Shown: piece by piece, positions 37,340 to 49,700 of the stretch | How positions within the stretch are numbered: the stretch's first letter is position 1 | How the letters are laid out: every line of letters starts with the position of its first letter | From: Hirudinaria manillensis | Taxonomy: Eukaryota > Annelida > Clitellata > Hirudinida > Hirudinidae | Direction: 5' to 3' | DNA: 64,000 nucleotides | NCBI GenBank assembly: GCA_034509925.1 | Contig: CM067526.1 | Span: forward strand, 7,950,244-8,014,243 | Made by a program: the position numbers and the translations under genes | The notes under the pieces: model-generated | The model's database searches: none | Told to the model about the DNA's origin: nothing | What the model saw: only the letters and a program-made list of their open reading frames with translations

Positions 37340-39975
37340 TCTTTTGTTGGAGTTTGTACCGAAATCTCATTCTGGCGCTTCGTTTTTTTTTCGAATTTTG
37401 TTTCATTATTTTATTAATAACTAAAAATTAAAAAAAAACTAGATGAACAAAAATGAAAGTTGTGTTCGATCAGGAAGTGCCAAATTCCAAGGCTAAATTG
37501 CAAAGCACGATTACGAAACATGGTTCGTGTGTCATTGAAGTAATACAACACAAACAAATATATATGAAAAGGATACAAACGAAACGAGTCCTCAATATGC
37601 CATCGAGAGATGACCTTTATTGCTTTTGGAATGGACTCGGCCAAATGCCGATGTCATTGAATGAGGCACAGATTTATGGGTCTCAGTTTTTAAATATTCC
37701 CATTTTCCTCGGATATTACAAAACGATGTTATTGTAGCAGAAAGGCGGGTATTAACTTATTTCTGTTATATCAACACTTTTTCTTCGTAACGAGGTTTTA
37801 TGAAATTTACTGCGAGAATATATTTTTATGACACAGCTAACAAGTCAAAATTCTGAAGAATACAAACGGTTTTATTGAACAGCATGAATATTGAACGTCG
37901 TATAATGCAATTTAAAAACGATAAATTAAAATAAAAGCTAAAACGAAGAAAAAGGTCTTCTACAAACTTGCATAACAATCAGGTGCATCGTGGTAAAAAA
38001 AATATATTTGTGACCAACAAATGAGTTTTCAATACGTATGTAAGGTTGGGAAGATGAATTTTCCATAAAATATGCCACAAATGCTTTCCCGAATCTTGAA
38101 AATACTTCACAAGTCCGTGAGACAAAATCTTCAGATAAATTGCATAAAAAGTCTCAAAAAGGGACGAGATTTCTTCAAGGACGTCTGCACTTACGTTCGT
38201 TTCCTGATTTTCCAGTTTGAAAGTGAAACCGATGTTTCCGGTTGATGACGTTTCAAAGACATTTGTAAATGATTCACTATTGTTTACGAATAATATGATA
38301 AAAGCGATCGAAAACAATATTCGACGAATTCCTACGATTCCTTCGTTTCATTTGGAAATAAATTTGTTCCACTAACAATTTAATGAGAGTCAAAAGTTGA
38401 TCTTCAACAACAACACAATTTATAAAAGAAATCATTTACACTTTATAATCCCCAGCAACAAATAAGACTTTCCAATAAAATAACAACAGAAACTGTTAGA
38501 GGTAACATCGATTGAACCAATTGTTGAATGTTAACCAATGAACTTCGGTGATGGTGGTGGTAATAATGATGATAATGATGATGATGATGATGATGGTGGT
38601 GATCATCAAGAACAACATAAATCAATTGCGTAAACAGTAGTCTTCAATAATTATTCGTCAAAGCATTCAAGAAATTCCAACACTGAGTTAATTTCTACTC
38701 CTTCACTCCAAGACTCACTCAATCATTCAAACACTCATTCACTGCCCTCCTTTGCTTAATTTTCTCTTATTGCAGGTATTGGACAACAACATGTAGGACG
38801 GTATTTGAACCTTGCAAATGACGAGTATAAGACATTAGAAAATACAATTACATAGTACAAGTACAACACATCGGAACTTGTAATTACACAGTACAGCATG
38901 TACACATTCCATTTGTTATTACATTGTAATATTCTCCTGGCAAAAGTATAACCTCAAGTTATACAAGTTTATAAGCAGTATGTACCTCACATTATGAGCT
39001 CATGGATTAACGTCTCATTATCAGCACACGTGGTGACATTCTAAATACACTTAAATCCCCTACATAGCAAGAGAAAGACAAACGAATCATGTCGTGAAAC
39101 AAAAAAAAACTACCTTCTACATAAAATGTATCCAATGAATAATCAAAAGTGAATCATAAAGAATCTTTGTGAATCACTTTTAATTCACTTTCAAAAGCCT
39201 TTTTAATCTCGGTGGAAAAAACGTTTGAAATTGCAAGATCATCATGAAACATTATCACGTGCTGACGTAACAAATATGATAACGACCATGTTAATTATCG
39301 AGTGGTTGTTAATGTAAACATCAACCACTGCAAGCGATGATGTACAATGGCTTTGGAAACCACGGGTGTCTCTATGGAATATCATCACAAACATTTTACT
39401 TGAATTCCCGTCGAATAAAATAAATTGTAAATCTCAGTGTTTCCGAGTAGTACGCTCACAAAATAATAGAGAAACGATGACTGCATAATATGATATAATA
39501 TAATAGCGCATAATATAATACGATATTAGCGCACAATATAATGTAGTATTAGCTCAAAATGTAATGTTACATTAACGTAACAGGAGCATTAGGACTTGCC
39601 TGATCAACTAATTAAATGAAGGAGTTGATTGGTTTCTGCAAGCAGCTACAACGTCTAACCCTGTTAATGCAGGATCCAAATTGTGCTCCAATTCCTCCGA
39701 ATTGCTCTCCGTGAAGTTCATTCTCATCTTCACAGCAACGACAACGACCACATCGGCAACGACGACAATCACCACAATCACAGCAGCAGCAACAACGTTG
39801 TTCATGTCTCGACGGAACCCCATATGGATGCATTGCTTAGGGACAAGTAAAGCGTCGTTGAACGCTTTCCATTTCAAAGTTCACCGTGGATTTACTAATT
39901 CTTATTTCTAGTAACTTTTTTTTTACTTCAAACTTTTTACTTCTGCCATTGAACACGGAGCGACCACGAAGGAGA
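37340..39975. other. Intergenic region downstream of PTBP with two uncertain ORFs
   Basis: Includes a plus-strand ORF at 37453-37737 (94 codons, no known domain), a minus-strand ORF at 37979-38340 (below), a (GAT)n/(GTG)n run at 38545-38600, and PTBP 3' UTR sequence approaching 39975. Nothing else supported. Confidence 0.5.
37979..38340 (-). CDS. Unidentified ORF with possible signal peptide
   Basis: A minus-strand open frame of about 115 codons with no in-frame ATG at its upstream end, so it would need an upstream exon. It begins with RRILFSIAFIILFVNNSES, which has the basic-hydrophobic-polar order of a secretory signal peptide, followed by a mixed-polarity sequence (ADVLEEISSLFETFYAIYL). 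No family recognised, no Cys pattern, and no supporting splice model. It may be chance. Confidence 0.2.
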
Positions 39976-42900
39976 CTACTGCATAATAAATTGGTTTTCT
40001 TGGACGGTCGTTGCGTTGTCGTCGTCGTCGTTGCCGCTGCTGCAGTTGAGGACGTTGGCGGCCGATTTGGACGACAAGGAAGGAGAATGCTGTGATGTTA
40101 TCGTCGACTTTGAGAAGGAAACTCGGAGATGTGAAGTCTCTGCCAGTTGGTAGTTGTGCAGTTTCTGAGGAATACATTTCAATATGTCCAAAGATTGATA
40201 TAACGCTTGGAATTAATATTAACTGAATGAAAATTTAAAAAATAATTAATCATAAATATTACCTCGTGCTAATAGTGATTACTAGTTAAATGTAATTATT
40301 AACTAAAAACATATAATTATTAATTGTAAGCTAACGATGAGACTAATGACAGCTTCCTCCACGCTTCCCATTTGAATAAGAGCCATCTTGTGATCAGTCC
40401 TGTTTTACAATTTGGTTCATAAGTTATGGAATAAAATATTCTTCTTACTTTACATAACATCGTTTTTTTTACATAAAATATTTCTTTTATTCACAAAAGA
40501 ATAACCGTGGTATTAATTTATAATTATGTTTAAATCACTTTTTAAAAAACCTTACTCAAAAAACTTGAAACCAAGTATGCAGCCATATTGTGCAAAGAGT
40601 TGAACCAAATGTTTCTCCGTTGTGCTTGGCCTGAGAATATATAATATAGTTATATAATATATCATAATGTATATATTATATTTATATATTATATTAATTT
40701 ATATTTATAAATATACGCACTATAATGACATAATATCTATATAATAATTTTTAAGTCAAAAAGCCTTCAAGGATGAATTGTAAAACCATATTGTATTCAT
40801 TAATAGTTTGAATTAATATGAAGGAACTATTACTAGGCTTATTTAATCCAAGGTTATAAATAATTAATAAATAATTAATTCTAACGGGATATTGGAGAGA
40901 TGAAGAGTTGCAGATGGAGGGTAAATGTTGTTGTAATTTTTAGAGTTTGGTTTCTTGAACCTGTGCAGTGTTGAATTTGTGTAGTCCTTCGTGAGACCAG
41001 AATCCTAGAATATTTTTTTATTTAGAAATTAATTTTTTAAATATAGCAACAATATTTACGTGCAACGGTTGAGGGCTAAGTGTAATTATTATATTACATT
41101 ATTACATTTGTTAATTATATAAATAATTAAATCCTTAAGAACCGGTTGTCCTTCCTTGGGCATTTGAACGACGCAATGCTTCGATAGCGCCACTTTGATG
41201 ACCTTTCCCCACAGGGTTACTTTGTCCAGGTGTGTTAAGGCTGTTAACATTTAATGCTAATTAATTAGGTTATCTATTTTAATTTATTATTTCAAGCAGG
41301 CAATTATAAAGCTTTTAGCAACAAGTCGTCGTCATCTCAGATGATGAATCATCAGAAAAGTTGTAGCCATTTTTTTTCAATCACCAATCCTTTCATTTGA
41401 TAATCATCAACCTACTTCTCCTCCTGCTCCTCCTCCTCCTCCTCCTCCTCATCATCATCATCATCATCATCACCATCATCATCATCATCGGCACCATCTT
41501 CTCACCTATTTGCGCCTGTGCGCCATCAACAAACTGAACCAAAGCGTTGTCTTTCTTGTTGAACATGATCTTCACCCTCACTACATCCCCGTAGACCCCT
41601 GTGGTGATGATGATGATGACGATTAGAATGATAATTATCATGATGATGACGATGATGATGACAATGATGATGAGATGTTCGGCAAAAATGGCTGCAGAAA
41701 ATTGAGTGCGTTAATGGCTATGAACTCACCAAACAAAGTGAACAGTGCGTCAGGAGTAACAAGCTGCAAGAAGCATATGAAATTAATATTACGAATGGCT
41801 CTTGTCGTTATTATTATTAATAGTATTGTTATTATTATTATTATTATTATTATTAATGCAGTGGAAATATATTCCTTTATAATTACAAAAAAGTGACTAG
41901 TAAATTCAAAGTAATTACATGCTGTGACCAATCACGAAGTTCTGTTTAATCACGTGCCACTAAAATCAAACTCTGACCCAATTGTATCGATAATTTAATA
42001 ATCCGGTAGACACAAACCTTCCTTGTTCGAAGGCCTCCAGGAACGATTATCAATACTTTATTCGAATTCATTCATCCATCCATTCATTCAATTATCCATC
42101 TCATTCCTGCCTCACTCCGTTTCACTCCTAACTCAGTCCGTAATTCACTCCTAACTCACTCCTAGGACTGTAACCCCTGAAGCGGGCGAATAAAATTCGT
42201 AATTTACGATTTACAACGAAGTAGATATTGTTGAACGAAAGTGGTTCTCCACCATCAACTCTCTTTTTCCTCCTCATCTCTCCTTATCGGAAGTTACATC
42301 ATGATTACGTCATCATGACTGCCTCATCTGCTGTGCAACGATGCTGACTCTGGGCGGGTTTGCTTCGTTGGTGATGATGACGATATTGTCAATCATTTTT
42401 ATTAGTTGACATCAAATTCATTTTATCAAAATTTTATTTTATTTATGTAAAAAATACAAAATCGGATAATGCTTTCATCAACATCAACGTATCTGCCCAT
42501 GATCATCATCGTCATCTTATTTATCACAATCGTCATTGTCGTCGTCATCATCGTCGTCATACTTTCAAGGCTTATCTCTCGTTCCAATTGTTTCTACCCT
42601 TCAAATTTTTCCAGAATTTAAATCCTTCTTAACTGGAGACCAGCCGAATTCCCATTACATGAATTTTTATCCATTTCCTCTTCCATCGCTCGATCTTTCT
42701 ATCATTCCATTCATTCATTCATTCTTTCATCCATTCATTCATTCATTCATGCTTCCATCCTTCGAATAAAAGTTAGAGAGCAATTTGGACATCAATAAAA
42801 GGCGATGACTGCCCGCAAATATTGGCACTCGTGAAATGAACTTTGACACGTGGAGGTCATCTTAGGTGACGCTCTTGTGTATATGACTTTGGTTCACTCA

Positions 42901-45900
42901 GAAACGAGTTGTGACCGATTCTTCTATTTGTCAGTTCCCTTCCCACTCTAAACACCCATTACTGGCCTCTGCAGGTAGCCTTTTTCTAGCGCTTATCTCT
43001 CTCAGAAATAAATCTTCACTCTGGTTTGTATTGCATTTTTAAACTTTAGAATCATTCTAATGGCTTTACATCGCTTCATTTTTATTGATGCGATATCAAT
43101 TGCTTCTCCAGTAGATAAATTGATAAATTATCAAATTCTTAACAATTTATTAGTTTACTAATCTTTATTTAATAAATAATCGTGCCAAGTAGTCACCTCT
43201 TCGTGAAGATTCGTAACAAGAAGAACTGGACTCATCTGGTCAGACCATGGAACTCTCACGCCCACCAAACTGGTGATGGGCAGACAAGAAGTGGCCGAGG
43301 GTAGTGCTATGGGGTTGTAGGGCAGATTACCTGCGTTTTCATGGAAACAATGGTACACAACAGCAGACTTTCAGCGCAGCGAATGATTGTGAATGAAGTA
43401 GAGTAAAGTGAATATTATCAACGCCAACATTTGTCACCTAAATTGGCTTGAGTAGGTGCACAGTAGGCCAAAGCTGGTCCAATGCCAGGTATGTTGACCG
43501 TTGTTGTATAGGCTGGAGTTACCAGGCTAGCTGTAATTCCATAACATGTTACGATATTTTAAAAGTATAACTTGATCATTTTAAATTCATCCTAAAAAAT
43601 TTTCCTGTTCACTGTGTAATATTTATCATTTATTTTTTTAACGATTAATGTTTAAAATATTAATTTATCTCCAGGATTGAGTAATAAAATCCGATTGAGA
43701 ATATATTTACTGTAGCTCTCTGCAGCATGTCACAATATCCAATTACTGGATTTAATGCAACCCTTATCTTCCACGACCATCGGCATCGTCACCATCCACG
43801 ATCATCAACATCATTTCCATCACCACCATCAACATCAACATCATCACCACAACCACCACCATGGTCATCATCGTAATCATCATCAAGTCTTTCGTCCTCA
43901 ACATTGGACGTGACTTAAAGATTAGATGGAATCCAGAAAATGAAATTGACTTTCAAGCGAAAAAGAAGAAGATTCACTTAAAACACTCAAACAATTTGAT
44001 CGCCTGCCTGCAAAATATCACGCTTCGTATTTCCTTTGTATTTCACTCTAATCCTTACTCATTCCAGTGTGATGGATGTTCTTCCAGTACGATGATGATG
44101 ATGATAATGATGACGATGACTTTGACGATGTAATTGTTGTGATTACGATCAAATCGCTGTGGCTTCGAGATGCCCCAATTCTTGCAAACCACGTAACAAT
44201 CACCACCACCACCATTATCATCATCATTACTACCGTTAATATCAATATCAAAACCGTCAATCATCATCCCATCTGTTGACGCATTGCCTCTAACTCACCT
44301 GGATGATAAAGGACAGGTGATGCTCCAAAGGACACCGGGCTGATGTCACCCGAGGGTAACGTGGAGTCCGTGTAATCCCTGCTCTTCTCGTTGTTGTAGC
44401 GGACGTTTAAAGATGGAAGTTTAGAGTAATCGACACGCATGGTGCAGCATCCGGGGAAGATGCACTGGCCATTGAGAGACTGAAATGATTAATTGATTGA
44501 TTACTTATTTATTTATTTATTTATTATTTGTAATTTGAATTAATTTACTATCTACTAGTTACACATTAGTGTAATGTTGATGTTACAGTATACAGATAAT
44601 GTTGATGCTGTAACTCATTGCAAATGTCGTGCCATGTTTACAGAGGAATAATAACGATTGATAATTATTTAATTAGTGGTTATTAAGCTAGTGATGATTG
44701 AATTAATAATTTATTTCTTTGTTTCTTTCTTTTTTTATTTCTTTATTTTTTTTTTAAAATTTATGTATTTATTTATTTAAGCTTCTTGACATTGAAATGA
44801 AATAGAAAGCTATCATCAGATGGACACGAGAAGTTGAAATTATTTTCGGCGACTGAAATGGAACATGTGACATAAGTTTTTAGTCGTAAATTTGTCAGTT
44901 TTTATTTAATTTAATCCACTGAAATGAATTTCGATCTTCTAAACGGCTGGCTCGTTCGTGCTATCGATTCAATGGTAGTGGTGATGATGATGATGATCGT
45001 ATGCCGATGGTAATGATTATGATAATCACCCTACTGATAGATGTAGTTATGACAAACTTATGAGAACGTTGTTGCTGGCGATGGTGGTGGTGGTGATGAT
45101 GATGATAGCAACAAACGAACACAATAAAATATGAAGCATTTCCAATGCAGTCACTAGATGCCTCTGGTCTAAATAAAGTCAGATGCATTTAGATGGCGGG
45201 AAGATAGTGATGATTTAGTGGAGAGATGATGAGAACTGTGAGAGCGAAGCGGAGGCAGCCATGCTCAGAGCAACAAGTTGATCCGTGGATGGAAATTCAC
45301 TAACTATTTATGACTAGTACTTGTTAGTTTGAATGATATTATTAAATAATACTGCAATTTATTGCCTAATGTGTAATAAAGTAATTATTTTAAAATTATT
45401 TTTCGCGTCACAATCCTCGTCCGAACTGAAAACGACGGGATTGTTGATTGTGATGATGATCCTTCATCTTCAATCATTTCAGATGTCCGATGACGACCAT
45501 TAAGCATAGAAAGATATCGAGTTCAATGAGATACATCAATAAGTCAACCGGATGCATCAATCAGTTCAATCGAACGAGTCAATCGGTCAACCAATCAACC
45601 GCTAGGAGTCATTAAGACGCGATCCTGAACGCTTCTAATTGCTATTTGCTTCCGATTCAACGCCGAATGGGAGCTGGAATTCATTCGAGCGGAACGAGTG
45701 ACGTCAATCATCAATCAAAAGTTGACTCCTCCCAATATATCGCCCCCCTAGCGAGGCATGCAAATAATTAGCCGAGTCAAATTGGCGGCCAATTGCCATG
45801 ATGATGATGATGATGATAATGATGATGATGATGGTGACGACGACGACGAGGAGGATGGTAGTTGAGGATCGTACTTACTGTTTTGGCTGACTGAGCGGAT

Positions 45901-46658
45901 GATGCTTCTGAGTACTGAATGAGAGCTTGGAATGCATCTGTTGTTTATATATTTTTTATATATTAATTATAACAGAGAATATCATATACATGTACATAAT
46001 ATTATAATAACATTATTATACATATATACATATTATAGAAGCAGATAAGAGTAGCAAGTGATCAGTTCTGAGCATAAATAAACCCACATGAAAATAATAA
46101 ATTTATTGAATTTAAAAAATCAGAAACTGATTGAAACTGGAATCTGTACAATAGTTCCATAAATTATCACTTTTATAATATAATATAATATAATATAATA
46201 TAATATAATATAATATAATATAATATAATATAATATAATATAATATAATATAATATAATATAATATAATATAATATAATATAATATAATATAATATAATA
46301 TAATATAATATAATATAATATAATATAATATAATATATAATATAATATAATATAATATAATATATAATATAATATAATATAATATAATATAATATAATAT
46401 AATATAATATAATATAATATAATATAATATAATATAATATAATATAATATAATAGCTACCGAGAAAAACTTTGCCAATTAATATATTAATAGCTCAATTA
46501 ATGACTTGATATTTGCAGATGTCATTAATATTATCTAATATTATTAAAATCAGCATTGTTGCTGTTAATTGTTGTAATATAACGTTATGAAAATTATCCA
46601 GTAACTATTTTTGTTACTATTGTAAAATAACATAGATAATAATAATAATAATAATAAC

Positions 46659-46717
<59 letters not shown>

Positions 46718-49700
46718 TCGCCTGTTTGTTTAAAAATAATAATAATAATAAAAATAATGACAATAAGGTTATCCACTAACTATTTTTGCTGAAGGTGATG
46801 ATTTTCGTGACTGATCCAAATTTTGAGAAAATCTTCCAAATTAATATACATATTTTCTCAGAAAATATTACAATTAAGCTACACAACAATGATTAATGTA
46901 TGTTTATAAGATAGTTTCGATTACTTAATGCTTGATATTTAATAATTCATTTCCTAATAATTCAAAGAGTTTCTTAGAAATGTTCGGATTTCAATTGAAT
47001 TCGAAATATTTGTAATCGATGCTGAATGAATAAATTTTATATTTCAAGTTTTATAAAATTTCCTGTTATGATGTATTTAATAGTTAAGATATGCTAATAT
47101 TGCCAATATATTATAATATTATTAAGCATTATAATTAATAATTATGATATTTAAATTAAGATGATTCTATTAACGGGATCCGTAACAAAGCTACCTGCTT
47201 CAAATTATCGAGTGAAACTTGATAGAACATGTTTTCAATGACCACTCTAAGAACCGTCTTCTGGACTTCCCCTAAGTTGTCAGCAACATTGTTGTTGTTA
47301 TTGTTGTTGATGTTGTTGTTGTTGCTGAATTGTTGCTGTTGTTGCACGTTGACGGCTCCGTTGCCTGAGTTGAGGACGTTGTTGGGATTGTTACCGTTGT
47401 TGTTGTTGTTGACGATGTTTGAATGTTGTTCGATTGTTGGGTTAGTTGCCTGGAAAACGTTTCCGGAGTTTGGGTTCTAAGAAAATAAAAACATTCAATA
47501 TTCTTCAAGAATTTTATTGAGAATTAAATGCTAATTATTAACCATCAATATTAATCAATTACAATTATAAGACATTATGTAAATAAATATAATTATTAAT
47601 TTTAATTAATTAGTAAAGACCAAATTAATACAAGTAAAAACATAAATAAATGGGACTTAACCAATACTTGCTCACATCTTTACAGCAATTCTATGGGTTC
47701 GTTAAATTATGAAAATTATTAGTAATTAGTTAGTTATAATTTATAAAACTATCATCTTGAATTAATTATCGTCCATCAGATGTCGAAGTTTATTGCAAAT
47801 TGTTTGCAATAAACGAATTAATTAACTATTCGAATGACCCACTTACAACGACAATCAATATTCATGAGATGCAAAATGTTGATAAAAGTTGTCCTATTAA
47901 AATAAATTAATATTCATGAGATCCTCATGGAACTTGATTGGATCTAAATCATTGGCAAAATCGGGTCGCATCCGTGCCATAAAGAATTCTCCTATTGTTG
48001 TTAATGATAATAATAATAATATTATTATTATATTAGATAATATTAATAATAATAATAATAATAATACACAGTAATAATAAATATTATTATAACAATATTT
48101 GATCAGAAATAAAACGAATATAAGATAAAATATGACAATACTAATAACCACAATCAAATGGAGACGCTAGCAATTATTACGATTAAAATGGAATAAAATG
48201 ATCAATGTAATTATTTTGTTACCCTGTAAATGTGGTAAAACATGTCGCCCTTGGACTGCTCGGGTGTGGCCAGTTGAAAGTAGAGGACCCTGTCTCTCAG
48301 CTGAGTGGGTCTCTCTGAGTAGAAGTTCATCAGTGCCTGGGCACTTGCCACTTCTGTCATGGTAACCAAGAACTCTCTCGTCTGTGGAGATGAAATATTT
48401 ATTCACTCTTTGGTTCGATTTAAGTTTCAATGTTTTTATTTATTAAACAATTTCTTTTCTGTTATTGGCTGCTATTTTTAAAGGTCGTAAATTATAATAT
48501 TGCTGTTTTGTCATTTAAAAATCTTTTGGTCCTGTTTGTCGGTTTTTAAATTCGGTCCACGCCAAAGATTCGCTAGTAATGCATTGACTTCATTCCATTT
48601 TAATCAGTCGTTTATTTATCCATCTATTTTTTTCCTTCAGTCGTCCATCCATCCATTCATTCATTTATCCATCCGTCCATCCATCCAACCATTCACCTCC
48701 TTGTGCGGTGTTTGCTATGGATTGAAAAATGGCAGATCACAAACAGAACGTCACTCATACCGGGCACCACTCATAAAATGTCGTCTAATTTTTCCGTGGC
48801 AAATAATAAAAATAATAATAATAACACCAAATAATAATCTCACTAATAATAATAATAATAATGAAGAATAGCCAAGTGATTAACAATGGCCAATGTAATG
48901 CATTAATTTCTATAGGTTTCATCGTCGCTAAAAGTGGGAATAATGTTGTTGACACGAAATTTATTTGAGATTTCGACGTATTTGTTTGATTAAATATTAA
49001 TATTATCAGTTATTACAGAATATATCATGCTCATCGTCATTTATTTATCATCCACACTGTTTATTAACTTTTTCTCTGTTATTTTGTCTCGTTTATTTAA
49101 TATGCTCACTTAATCTCCATAATGCATTTATTACAATTGTTATTTACTAAAATATATAATTATTGTTTAACCATATGTCATTGATTAAACAGATTATAAA
49201 TTTATTTAAGAATCAAATACTTACCTACAATTGATATATTGCTTCTAATCTTGCTAAAGTTTATTTACCATTTGTCAGCCAATTACAGAGGAATAAACTC
49301 CAAAAGAGAATGATTTCATTATTTATTGCATATTTTGATTTCATTTGAATACCAATAGTTGCCATAGTAACAAAATAACAATTTATCCACACGACATATG
49401 CAACAACAAGTTTCTTTGTTTAAAAGAGTTAAAGATTTTTGTATGATTAATGAGCATTAACAAGTTAATGGACATTAAGTTCTGTTTAGAAGCAAAATGC
49501 AGAATATTGGTGTTATAGAGGGTTGATACCCTTCTACGCAGGGGAATATTCACTATCTTTGATCGATGACGTCATGCTATGACGACGATTCTAAATAAGT
49601 GGTCGACCAATCTCATGTTGTTGTCTGCCCCTCCTTTATCTCGCCATCTCCCTTATTTCTCTCCATCAAACAGGATCACCAATCAGTGGTCAGTGGGCTA

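Noticed and set aside
37453..37737. 94-codon plus-strand ORF beside the pogo-like element, considered as a transposase fragment
   Set aside because: No DDE or helix-turn-helix motif is recognisable, and it lies outside the inverted repeats.
38443..38625. His-rich ORF
   Set aside because: Translation of a GAT/GTG microsatellite on the opposite strand; no splice or domain support.
46112..46477. Long Ile/Leu/Tyr repeat ORF
   Set aside because: Artefact of the TATAA pentanucleotide array.
47905..47990. Minus-strand peptide with [15 protein letters not shown], considered as a PTBP exon
   Set aside because: The flanking exons 48223-48381 and 47195-47476 already join in phase 0, and the peptide does not match the PTBP linker; an alternative exon cannot be excluded but is unsupported.
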